Assembly: GCA_034433615.1 (NCBI GenBank)
Contig: DAOUAJ010000389.1
Span: 1 to 21,711 of the forward strand
Length of the DNA: 21,711 nucleotides
Direction of reading: 5' to 3'
Source of the DNA: DAOUAJ01 sp034433615
Lineage (GTDB): Bacteria; Chloroflexota; Anaerolineae; DUEN01
Shown here: positions 13,815 to 20,353 of the stretch, piece by piece
Numbering within the stretch: position 1 is the first letter of the stretch
Layout: each line of letters starts with the position of its first letter
Translations under genes and position numbers: made by a program
Notes under the pieces: generated by a model
What the model saw: only the letters and a program-made list of their open reading frames with translations
Told to the model about the DNA's origin: nothing
Databases searched by the model: none

Positions 13815-14300
13815 GTGTTCGGATCGCTCGTGCACAAGGGGATGTTCACCCCCTGGTCGGACGTGGACATCGCTGCCTGGGGCATTCGCCCCGAGGACAC
13901 CTTTCGGGCCATCGGTGCTGTGCTGGATGTGGATTCGGAGATCGAGGTCAACCTGGGGGCCTGTCGCGCCTCGGTGCGAGAGGTGATCGAGCATAACGAC
14001 GAGATCTTGGCCCTTTTGCTACAGAAGCTGCGGGAACAGTTTGGTGCACGTCTCAAACACGTCATCTTGTTCGGCTCCAGGGCCAGGGGAGATCACGCTC
14101 CTGATTCCGACTATGATTGCTTGGTAATCTTGGACGAAGTCTCTTCCGAGGTCGAAGACATTATTGATGAAATCGCTGGAGAGTTTCTCTACCAGCGCGA
14201 TGTTGTACTTTCACTTTTTCCAATGTCGGAAGCCAGATATAACCAGCGAAGATACAGCCCGCTTCTAATGAATGTTCGCAAAGAGGGAGTAGTCTTGTGA
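13815..14300 (+). CDS. Fused double MNT nucleotidyltransferase, N-terminally truncated
   Basis: A 161-residue frame with two MNT-type nucleotidyltransferase modules. The first (residues 1 to about 60) starts directly at the active-site strand, VFGSLVHKGMFTPWSDVDI, then FRAIGAVLDVDSEIEVNL, and stops at SVREVIE. The second (about 61-161) is complete: LKHVILFGSRARGD, DSDYDCLVIL, and YSPLLMNVRKEGVVL. G-S and D-x-D metal motifs are present in both. In frame upstream, SARPVVV still looks family-like back to a TAG at 13782, so the first module has lost its N-terminal helix; the GTG 13815 start has no ribosome site. MNT proteins of this type are antitoxins that AMPylate HEPN toxins, and a HEPN gene overlaps the stop (GTGA). 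Possible pseudogene or antitoxin-only survivor. Confidence 0.75.
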   Translation: MFGSLVHKGMFTPWSDVDIAAWGIRPEDTFRAIGAVLDVDSEIEVNLGACRASVREVIEHNDEILALLLQKLREQFGARLKHVILFGSRARGDHAPDSDYDCLVILDEVSSEVEDIIDEIAGEFLYQRDVVLSLFPMSEARYNQRRYSPLLMNVRKEGVVL

Positions 14301-14480
14301 ACGAGCGGGACTGGCTGGAAAAAGAGTTACAACTGATGGTTCGAAAGGCTGTTCGGTCAATGCGAGCTGCTCAGGACCATTTCGAAAGGGGCGATTATGA
14401 CTTTGCTTCATCTCGCGCTTACTATGCAGCCTATCGTTGGATATCTGGCACAGGAGGGATTCCTGAAGCCACACGAGTGA
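14297..14480 (+). pseudogene. HEPN-domain toxin remnant, frameshifted and truncated
   Basis: Starts at GTG 14297, overlapping the MNT stop. The first 46 residues are a good HEPN N-terminus (RDWLEKELQ, then HFERGDYDFASSRAYYAAY). Directly after AYYAAY (codon ending 14434) the similarity jumps to the next frame, which reads VGYLAQEGFLKPHE and then meets TGA at 14478-14480. This is the usual HEPN continuation (x-L-L-x-x-E-G-x-x-x-K-x-H). A loss of two bases (or 8) or gain of one explains it. The lesion sits on the R-x(4-6)-H RNase motif: in frame the sequence is R-A-Y-Y-A-A-Y-R, without the His. About the last half of a normal HEPN protein is also gone. The original frame stays open to 14770 but becomes unrelated sequence. 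Confidence 0.75.
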
Positions 14481-14543
14481 GCGGTGAACACTGCTTCAAA
14501 ACCGTCGTTGAGGGCTTTTTTCAAGCCACAGAAGGGGGAACCT

Positions 14544-15248
14544 ATGGCACACGGACGTCTTTGGGTCCGACTGGCCGTGGCCCTGCTGGCCGTGGCTGGC
14601 ATCACAGCCCTGGGGCTGTTCGCTGGTATTCCGGGCAGCCAAACCGGCCAGGGCACGACCTCATTTGCGTTGCGGCCGCCTGCCTTCCTGAGCGTGGCCA
14701 ACGCCCAGGAAGGGCCGCGAGCCGGCACCAACTTTCTGGAAGAGGAAGCTGGCCTCGCCGCCTACGCTAACGCGGGACGGACCATCCTCTTGGAAGCCAT
14801 CCGGCCGCTGTTCAGGACTATCGAGCGCGAGACCAGCGAGTACATCATCGGATCGGTCCCGGCGCCGGACTACGATGAAGGGTGGGACGTGCACGTCTAT
14901 GCCCACCGCGATGGTTGGGTGGTGGCCTACTATCTCAGCCATGAGCCGGCGGTCAAGATCATGGACTGGCGTCACTATCAGGGTGCAGCCGCCCTGGATA
15001 CCCAGCTTGATAACGTGCTGACGCTTGTCCTCAACCAGGTGGGTGTAGTGCCCAGCAATGTTGGCTATTACCACTTTCAGCACCCCAACGCGACCCACGT
15101 GATGTTGGTCGCGGATTACGAAGATGCTGGTAATGTTTGGGACTCGTTCCAACTTCAAATACCTGGCGCTTTCAACGTCTACGAAAGGGGATGGTTGCAC
15201 GCAACGTATGACAGCAATTCGCGGTGCCAACGGGAAGTGCCATCTTGA
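14544..15248 (+). CDS. Secreted or membrane-anchored protein of unknown function, C-terminus probably lost
   Basis: A 234-residue protein. Residues 7-29 (LWVRLAVALLAVAGITALG onwards) form a strongly hydrophobic signal or anchor segment, and a signal-peptidase-like A-N-A precedes QEG near residue 54. The rest is an acidic extracytoplasmic region with YIIGSVPAPDYDEGWDVHVY, YYLSHEPAVKIMDW and VGVVPSNVGYYHFQHPNATH. I do not recognise the family, although similar wording occurs in exported Chloroflexi proteins as I recall them. The ATG at 14544 follows GGGGGAA; an in-frame GTG 14484 overlaps the HEPN remnant. After FNVYERGWLHATYDS the last residues (NSRCQREVPS) differ in character, suggesting that the true C-terminus was lost at a junction near 15220. 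Confidence 0.6.
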   Translation: MAHGRLWVRLAVALLAVAGITALGLFAGIPGSQTGQGTTSFALRPPAFLSVANAQEGPRAGTNFLEEEAGLAAYANAGRTILLEAIRPLFRTIERETSEYIIGSVPAPDYDEGWDVHVYAHRDGWVVAYYLSHEPAVKIMDWRHYQGAAALDTQLDNVLTLVLNQVGVVPSNVGYYHFQHPNATHVMLVADYEDAGNVWDSFQLQIPGAFNVYERGWLHATYDSNSRCQREVPS

Positions 15249-15320
15249 GCGCGTTTCTTGAAGCGCGTAATAATCGGGTCAGTTGTCCTCTTGCCGCGTG
15301 CACTGTTACGGTACGTGAAA

Positions 15321-15341
15321 ATGTCATGCTGAGCGAAACGG
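15321..15341 (+). repeat. Relic of a short dispersed repeat upstream of the DUF433 gene
   Basis: Matches 17 of 21 bases with 5053-5073, upstream of the second CBS gene. Both contain the word CTGAGC followed by GAA/CGAA, like the interspersed ATGCTGAGCGAAGCGAAG elements I recall from several bacterial phyla. It lies at the edge of the damaged island. Confidence 0.35.
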
Positions 15342-15373
15342 CTGGCTCGATAAAGAGACAGGAGAATGAAGCC

Positions 15374-15622
15374 ATGAAGGATGAACAACTCCTTGAGCGA
15401 ATTACTATTAATCCGAAAGTTATGGTGGGCAAGCCTGTTATTCGTGGAACGCGTCTTACTGTTGAATACATTCTAAATCTGTTGGCGCATGGTGCAACTA
15501 CGGAAGAAATTATCCAGGAATATAAAGGACTCACCCGAGAAGACATTTGGGCTTGTTTGTTGTTCGCTACCAAATCTTTAGAAAACACTGCGTTCATGCC
15601 TTTGGCGGTGGAGATGGTATAA
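15374..15622 (+). CDS. DUF433 antitoxin-like protein
   Basis: An 82-residue protein with an intact DUF433 domain: ITINPKVMVGKPVIRGTRLT, then VEYILNLLAHGATTEEIIQ and YKGLTREDIWACLLFA. DUF433 proteins carry a helix-turn-helix and are usually paired with a DUF5615 PIN-like toxin (VapB45/VapC45-type pairs). The ATG at 15374 has AGGAG 9 bases upstream; longer in-frame readings back to 15224 run through non-conserved sequence. The stop TAA touches the start of the toxin remnant at 15623. Codon choice is clearly more AT-rich (ATT, GAA, AAA, CTT) than in gyrA or obg, indicating acquired DNA. It may now be an orphan antitoxin, because its partner is cut off. Confidence 0.88.
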   Translation: MKDEQLLERITINPKVMVGKPVIRGTRLTVEYILNLLAHGATTEEIIQEYKGLTREDIWACLLFATKSLENTAFMPLAVEMV

Positions 15623-15760
15623 ATGCGCTTTCTGGTAGACGAATGCACAGGCCCTGCCGTCGCAAAATGGTTGCGGGAACAGAAACATGAGGTCTTCTCG
15701 GTGTACGACGAAGCACGTGATATGGACGATACATATCGTCTTTCACTCTACCAGCATTGA
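15623..15760 (+). pseudogene. DUF5615 PIN-like toxin, N-terminal remnant of 45 codons
   Basis: Begins immediately after the DUF433 stop: MRFLVDECTGPAVAKWLREQ, then KHEVFSVYDEARDMDD. This is the characteristic first half-domain of DUF5615, including the first acidic residues of the PIN-like active site (D6 and E7). After DMDD the sequence becomes TYRLSLYQH and stops at TGA 15758-15760. A full toxin has ~110-120 residues with a later N-D-x-D-F motif, which is absent in all frames downstream, so this is a deletion rather than a frameshift. The break falls at a small perfect palindrome, GACGATA-CA-TATCGTC (15725-15740). The next gene starts 39 bases later. Confidence 0.82.
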
Positions 15761-15799
15761 TGTTGATTCTACCATCTCAACGAAGAAAGGAACTCTATC

Positions 15800-16582
15800 A
15801 TGTCCAAACTCCCTGTTGCACTGCAGATGTACACCGTCCGCGACGTGGCCGAGAAGGATTTCTTGGGCACGCTGCGCCAGGTGGCCCAGATCGGCTACGC
15901 CGGCGTGGAGATGGCCGGCACGGCTACCCTCCCGGTGCATGAACTGAAAGCCGCCCTCGATGACCTGGGGCTGATCGTGGCGGGCACCCACGTCCCCCTC
16001 AACCTCCTGGAAGGCGACCCTTCGACAGGCTCAGGGCAGGCTCTGACCGGCGTCATCGAGTTCAACCAGGCCATCGGCAGCCAGCACGTCATCCTCCCCT
16101 GGGTGGCCCAGGAGCGCCGGGCGACGCTGGAGGGCTGGAAAGAGGTGGCCCGATCGCTCAACCAGATCGGACGAGAACTGAGGCGGGCCGGCCTCTACTT
16201 CTGCTACCACAACCACGCCTTCGAGTTCGAACTCTTCGACGGCAAATTCGCCCTCGACTGGCTGTACGAACTGACAGACCCCGAGCTGGTCAAGGCCGAG
16301 TTGGATACCTACTGGATCCAGTACGCTGGCCAGGACCCGGCAACCTACATCCGCAAGTACGCCAGCCGGGTGGGCCTGGTGCACCTCAAAGACATGGAGC
16401 CCGGCGACGAGCGCATGTTCGCCGAGGTGGGCGAGGGCATCCTGGACTGGCCGGCCATCTTCCAGGCGGCCGAGGCCTCTACCGCCCGTTGGTACATCGT
16501 CGAGCAGGACCGCTGCCGCCGCCCGTCCATCGAGAGCGCCCGGCTGAGCTTCGAGAATTTAAAGAAGATGGGGAAGGTGTGA
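15800..16582 (+). CDS. Sugar phosphate isomerase/epimerase-type TIM barrel protein
   Basis: A 260-residue xylose-isomerase-like (AP endonuclease family 2) barrel. It shows LQMYTVRD at the first strand, GYAGVEMAG, the metal/substrate residues in FCYHNHAFEFE, KAELDTYWIQYAG with Glu and Asp, VGLVHLKDMEPG and the terminal Glu in YIVEQDRC. Members isomerise or epimerise sugars and cyclitols; the substrate is not readable. The ATG at 15800 follows AAAGGAA by 7 bases. Residues DPSTGSGQAL (from about 16017) are encoded by a dispersed nucleotide repeat inserted in frame at a loop where relatives run directly from LLEGD to the helix VIEFNQAIGS. The gene lies between the TA remnants and gyrA and returns to GC-rich codon use. 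Confidence 0.88.
   Translation: MSKLPVALQMYTVRDVAEKDFLGTLRQVAQIGYAGVEMAGTATLPVHELKAALDDLGLIVAGTHVPLNLLEGDPSTGSGQALTGVIEFNQAIGSQHVILPWVAQERRATLEGWKEVARSLNQIGRELRRAGLYFCYHNHAFEFELFDGKFALDWLYELTDPELVKAELDTYWIQYAGQDPATYIRKYASRVGLVHLKDMEPGDERMFAEVGEGILDWPAIFQAAEASTARWYIVEQDRCRRPSIESARLSFENLKKMGKV
16018..16045 (+). repeat. In-frame dispersed repeat within the TIM barrel gene
   Basis: CCCTTCGAC (16018-16026) followed by GGCTCAGGGCAGGCTCT (16028-16044). Both blocks also occur at 2067-2123, and GGCTCAGGGCAGG recurs inverted at 16635-16647. It encodes P-S-T-G-S-G-Q-A-L, a small flexible peptide that would be tolerated in a surface loop. Confidence 0.75.
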
Positions 16583-16590
16583 GCTAAGTA

Positions 16591-16744
16591 ACGAGGCAAC
16601 AAGGCAACGAGGGAGGAGCCTGCCCTGGACGTCGCCTGCCCTGAGCCGCTGGGCAGGCCAGAGGCCAGGGTGCGGCGAGTCTGCGAGTCCTCGTCAGAGG
16701 GGTCAAGGGCGACGAGGTGACCCCTCGTCGCCTCGTTGCCCCGT
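16591..16744 (+). repeat. Repeat-rich leader upstream of gyrA with long inverted repeat and strong hairpin
   Basis: The 185 bases between the TIM barrel stop and gyrA are almost wholly repeats. Arms at 16591-16613 and 16722-16744 are complementary at 20 of 23 positions. Inside are a direct repeat GCCTGCCCTG (16618-16627, 16634-16643), a hairpin CCTGCCC/GGGCAGG (16635-16641, 16651-16657), and a perfect 10-base hairpin GGCGACGAGG/CCTCGTCGCC (16708-16717, 16723-16732) with a 5-base loop. The last hairpin competes with the outer arm for pairing. No T tract follows. The gyrA ribosome site TGAGGGA is just downstream, at about 16756-16762. Confidence 0.7.
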
Positions 16745-16767
16745 TGCCCGATCTTTGAGGGACGTGG

Positions 16768-19683
16768 ATGACTACCGAGACTAACGTGATCGGGACCGTC
16801 AAACAGGTTAACATTGACCAGGAGATGCAGCAGGCGTACCTGGACTACGCCATGAGCGTCATCGTGGCGCGGGCGCTGCCCGACGTGCGCGACGGCCTCA
16901 AACCCGTGCAGCGTCGCATCCTCTACGCCATGCACGACATGGGGCTGACCCACGACAAGCCGTACAAGAAATCGGCGCGCATCGTGGGCGAGGTGCTGGG
17001 CAAGTACCACCCTCACGGCGATATGCCCGTGTACGAGGCGATGGTGCGCATGGCGCAGGATTTCTCCATGCGCTATCCGTTGATAGACGGGCAGGGCAAC
17101 TTCGGCTCGATTGACGGCGACAGCGCCGCGGCCATGCGCTACACTGAAGCCCGGCTGGCTCAACTGGCCCGCGAGGTGCTGGCCGACATCGAAAAAGACA
17201 CCGTGGATTTCGTCCCCAACTTCGACGGCAGCCTGCAAGAGCCCTCCGTCCTGCCGGCCCTGCTCCCCAATCTCCTGATCAACGGCTCGGCCGGGATCGC
17301 CGTCGGCATGGCCACCAACGTGCCACCCCACAACCTGAGCGAGGTGTGTGACGCTGTGGCCTACCTGATTGATCACTACGACCAGACCGACGAAATCACC
17401 GTGGCCGATCTCATGCAGTTCATCCAGGGGCCGGACTTCCCCACCGGCGGCATCGTCTACCGCTATGGCCGGGACCCCTCCCTCGCGGCGGGTGACGGGA
17501 AGGACGGCGAGGAGGCCGACGTGATCGCGGCCGCCTATGCGCAGGGGCGGGGTCGCTTCGTCGTCCAGGCCAAGGCTCACATCGAGGAGATGAGCCGCAG
17601 CCGCCATCGCATCGTTGTCACCGAGCTGCCGTACCAGACCAACAAGACCAACCTGATCGAGCGCATCGCAGAACTCGTGCGCGAGGGGCGGATCGAAGGG
17701 ATCACTGACCTGCGCGACGAGTCCGACCGCCAGGGCATGCGCCTGGTGATCGAGACGACGCGCACGGTGGAGCCGCGGGACGTGCTCGCTCAACTGTTCC
17801 GGCTCACCCCCATGCAGCAAACCTTCGGCGTCTCCATGCTGGCATTGGTGGACGGCGAGCCGCGCCTGCTGTCGCTCAAGCGCACGTTGCAGCTTTACGT
17901 CGAGCACCGGCGGGAGATCATCCGACGTCGCTCCGAGCACGACCTGCAACGGGCGAAGGAGCGGGCTCACATCCTCGAGGGGCTGCTGATCGCGCTGGAC
18001 CATCTGGACGAAGTCATCGCCACCATCCGCCGCTCGCCCGATGCCGACACGGCCCGCGAGCGCCTGATCCGCAAGTTTAAGCTCACCGAGATCCAGGCCC
18101 AGGCCATCCTGGACATGCAACTCCGCCGCCTGGCCCGTCTGGAGCGGGAGCGCATCAAGGAAGAGCATGCGGAGAAGCTCAAGCTCATCGCCTATCTGGA
18201 AGATCTGCTGGCTCACCCGGCCAAGGTGCTGGCCCTGATCCGCCAGGAAGTGATCCAACTGAAGAAGCTGTACGGCGACGCCCGGCGCACCCAGATCGTC
18301 GCCCGTGCCCAGGGGACGCTGACGGCACGGGATCTGATCGAGGACCGGCCGGTATGGCTGACGGTGAGCGCGGACGGCACCGTGGCTCGCCGGCCGGCGG
18401 AAGAACCGACCAAAACCAGCCTCCGCAGCGCGGCCCAGGGCGGCGACGTGGCGCTCCTGGCAGCCAACACGCGCGACGAACTGCTCTTGCTCACGGCCGA
18501 CGGACGCATGGCCCGCGTCGGCATCCACCGCATCCCGGAAGGGGAAGGGGTGCACTGGGCCGACTTGTGCGACCTGGGGCGGCGGGACCGGGTCACGGCC
18601 GCGTTGGCGCTGCCGCGCTACGATGAACCGCCGACGAACGTCTACCTGGCGTTGGTCACCCGGCTGGGCAGGATCAAGCGCGTGGCACTGGCCGATGCAC
18701 TGGCTGCCAGCGGCACGCCGTTCGTGATGAACGTGGACGCAGGCGATGAATTGGGCTGGGCGCGCCTGGTCGGCGACGAGGCGGAGGTGCTGTTGGTCAC
18801 GCAGCGCGGGCAAGCGATCCGCTTCCAGATCGGCGATGTGCGGCCGACGGGGCTGCCGGCTGGTGGTGTGGGGGCCATCAAGCTGGAGGCGAGCGACCGG
18901 GTGGTCGCTTTCGACATGGCGGGTGACAAAGGCGCGCTGTTGACGATTACCGCGGCCGGGTACGCCAAGCGCACGGCCCTGGCTGAGTTCCCTACCCAGG
19001 GGCGCTTCGGCGGTGGCGTCATCGCCCACAAGATTTCAGGCCGGACGGGGCCGGTGGTGGGCGCGGCGGTGGTGAGGCGCGGCGATGCGCTGCTGGCCGC
19101 CATCACAGAGCGAGGCACGGTGAAGGCGCTGGCTGCTCGCGACGCGCCCGAGGCAGGGCGCAGCACCCAGGGCAGAGATGTCCTCGCGCTAGCCCGGGGC
19201 GATCAGGTCAGGGTGTTGCTGGCATTGGCGAGTGCAGGCGAGGTTGCGGAGGAGGAGCCGCCCACCGCACCTCCCGCCAGGGCTGCCCCTCGGCGACGCG
19301 CGTCGGTGGCGAAGGCACAGGTGGACGTGACAGGAAGCAAGGGGGTAGAGGAGCAGGGGAGCAGAGGTGAAATCTCCTCCGCACCCGAGCTCCTCCGCAC
19401 CCTAGCTCAGACGAAGGCCACGCCGCGAGCGCGCAAGGCCAGCACCACGGCAGTGGCAGAGGCGGAAAAGCCAGCACGCCGCCGCCCTACGGATAAGGCT
19501 GAGCCCTCTATCGAGGAGCCACCCCCAAAATCTCGCTCTTCCAGTGAGACGGGCGACAAAAGGCCGACGGCAGACATCGCCCCTGCTGCAAAGAAAGGCA
19601 AAGCGCAACCCCCTGCCCGGCGCAAGGCCGTGCCGGTCAGCTCTGTGCCGCAACCTCAGGAGAGGAAGAACAGGCCTCAGTAA
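16768..19683 (+). CDS. gyrA: DNA gyrase subunit A (type IIA topoisomerase), with a long basic tail
   Basis: Breaks and rejoins DNA. The N-terminal domain is canonical: YAMSVIVARALPDVRDGLKP, HPHGD, and the active Tyr Y125 in AAAMRYTEARL, then PNLLINGSAGIAVGMATN. The coiled-coil arm and gate span about residues 330-510. The C-terminal beta-pinwheel (about 520-805) has recognisable blades, but I see no Q-R-R-G-G-K-G GyrA box; the equivalent spot reads RSAAQGGDV (about 553-561). In the quinolone region, Escherichia coli S83 and D87 correspond to M86 and E90. After about residue 805 there is a 165-residue Pro/Ala/Lys/Arg-rich tail, partly repeat-derived. ATG 16768 has GAGG 7 bases upstream. ParC is the alternative assignment; the linkage to gyrB is not visible. 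971 residues, above the usual 800-880. Confidence 0.88.
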   Translation: MTTETNVIGTVKQVNIDQEMQQAYLDYAMSVIVARALPDVRDGLKPVQRRILYAMHDMGLTHDKPYKKSARIVGEVLGKYHPHGDMPVYEAMVRMAQDFSMRYPLIDGQGNFGSIDGDSAAAMRYTEARLAQLAREVLADIEKDTVDFVPNFDGSLQEPSVLPALLPNLLINGSAGIAVGMATNVPPHNLSEVCDAVAYLIDHYDQTDEITVADLMQFIQGPDFPTGGIVYRYGRDPSLAAGDGKDGEEADVIAAAYAQGRGRFVVQAKAHIEEMSRSRHRIVVTELPYQTNKTNLIERIAELVREGRIEGITDLRDESDRQGMRLVIETTRTVEPRDVLAQLFRLTPMQQTFGVSMLALVDGEPRLLSLKRTLQLYVEHRREIIRRRSEHDLQRAKERAHILEGLLIALDHLDEVIATIRRSPDADTARERLIRKFKLTEIQAQAILDMQLRRLARLERERIKEEHAEKLKLIAYLEDLLAHPAKVLALIRQEVIQLKKLYGDARRTQIVARAQGTLTARDLIEDRPVWLTVSADGTVARRPAEEPTKTSLRSAAQGGDVALLAANTRDELLLLTADGRMARVGIHRIPEGEGVHWADLCDLGRRDRVTAALALPRYDEPPTNVYLALVTRLGRIKRVALADALAASGTPFVMNVDAGDELGWARLVGDEAEVLLVTQRGQAIRFQIGDVRPTGLPAGGVGAIKLEASDRVVAFDMAGDKGALLTITAAGYAKRTALAEFPTQGRFGGGVIAHKISGRTGPVVGAAVVRRGDALLAAITERGTVKALAARDAPEAGRSTQGRDVLALARGDQVRVLLALASAGEVAEEEPPTAPPARAAPRRRASVAKAQVDVTGSKGVEEQGSRGEISSAPELLRTLAQTKATPRARKASTTAVAEAEKPARRRPTDKAEPSIEEPPPKSRSSSETGDKRPTADIAPAAKKGKAQPPARRKAVPVSSVPQPQERKNRPQ
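19374..19402 (+). repeat. 13-base direct repeat in the GyrA tail region
   Basis: CTCCTCCGCACCC at 19374-19386 and again at 19390-19402, separated by GAG. Just upstream, 19333-19368 is rich in GGGG/GAGCAG words (GAGCAGGGGAGCAGAGG), unlike the rest of gyrA. The frame stays open (S-K-G-V-E-E-Q-G-S-R-G-E, then S-S-A-P-E-L-L-R-T-L). Confidence 0.7.
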
Positions 19684-19700
19684 GACCTAGGAGACGTTCA

Positions 19701-19732
19701 GCGAAAGGAATCTGGAGCGTGACTGCTTTCGC
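19701..19732. terminator. Weak hairpin between convergent gyrA and Uma2 genes
   Basis: GCGAAAG (19701-19707) pairs with CTTTCGC (19726-19732) around an 18-base loop, within the 56 bases that separate the two convergent stops. No T tract is seen, so terminator function is a guess from position. Confidence 0.25.
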
Positions 19733-19739
19733 GCTAAGC

Positions 19740-20345
19740 TCACTCATGGAACAAATCGTCTATTGCTACTTCAAACCCGCTCAGCACCTGTGATCGTGCT
19801 CGTTCGCCTGCGCCCCACTTGCCTGTGAGCAGATAGACACCTTCTTTGAGCACATATACCTCGATAGTTTTAGTGCATGCGTCCACGATCCAGTATTCGC
19901 GCACCCCTGCGGCCTGATAAGCCTGATACTTCTCCTTGCGGTCATAGAGCCAGTTGCCCGGCGAGAGAACCTCAACGATAAGATCAGGCGCGCCCTCAAC
20001 ATACCTGCCCATGCTAACGTCAGTGCGGCCAGCAGCGATGTAGAAGATGTCAGGCTGGACAGGAACTGGCTGGGTGGGGAGCCGGACGCCAGTTGGGGCA
20101 ACGCCAACTTCGCCTGATTGATGCGCCTCCACAAAGTTGCTCATGCGTGTAAGCAGGCGAACGATAGGTCGTTGATGCGTGGAGAAGGCAGGCGGTGGGG
20201 CCATGTACAAAACTCCATCCAAGACTTCGTAACGATAGCCATCGTCCGGCAACCGCAGCCAGTCCTCGTATGTCCATTGACCCTGCTCTGGCCACTCGGC
20301 CCTGGGTGAGGCAGGCGGTGAGGCGATAGGAACTTGTTCAGCCAT
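19740..20345 (-). CDS. Uma2-family (DUF820) restriction-endonuclease-fold protein
   Basis: A 201-residue PD-(D/E)xK-fold protein of the Uma2 family. WTYEDWLRLPDDGYRYEVLDG (two blocks) gives the conserved Glu E40. QPDIFYI has D99, GAPDLIVEVLSPGN has E125, and DRKEKYQAYQAAGVREYWIVD has K139 and E150. These residues form the predicted metal site. The family is greatly expanded in Cyanobacteria and Chloroflexi, often in accessory DNA; cellular targets are mostly unknown, so nuclease activity is inferred from fold. The ATG at 20345 follows AGAGG by 5 bases and lies 8 bases after the small membrane protein's TAG, so both probably share one message. The gene is full length, with no visible lesion. 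Confidence 0.9.
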   Translation of the reverse strand: MAEQVPIASPPASPRAEWPEQGQWTYEDWLRLPDDGYRYEVLDGVLYMAPPPAFSTHQRPIVRLLTRMSNFVEAHQSGEVGVAPTGVRLPTQPVPVQPDIFYIAAGRTDVSMGRYVEGAPDLIVEVLSPGNWLYDRKEKYQAYQAAGVREYWIVDACTKTIEVYVLKEGVYLLTGKWGAGERARSQVLSGFEVAIDDLFHE

Positions 20346-20353
20346 CGTAACCT

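Noticed and set aside
13688..13996. A 102-codon plus-strand frame ahead of and over the MNT gene
   Set aside because: Past 13815 it is an out-of-frame reading of the nucleotidyltransferase, and before that it has no recognisable motif or ribosome site.
14436..14770. Full 157-residue protein reading through the HEPN frame
   Set aside because: Beyond AYYAAY it is the wrong frame for HEPN and, after 14544, an out-of-frame reading of the exported protein.
15224..15373. Fifty-residue N-terminal extension of the DUF433 protein
   Set aside because: Not conserved-looking and passes through a repeat relic; the ATG at 15374 has AGGAG and directly precedes the domain.
16345..19029. An 894-codon open frame on the minus strand opposite the TIM barrel gene and gyrA
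   Set aside because: It is a shadow of GC-rich codon use in gyrA: the protein is His/Gln/Arg-rich, without family motifs, while the plus strand encodes complete conserved domains.
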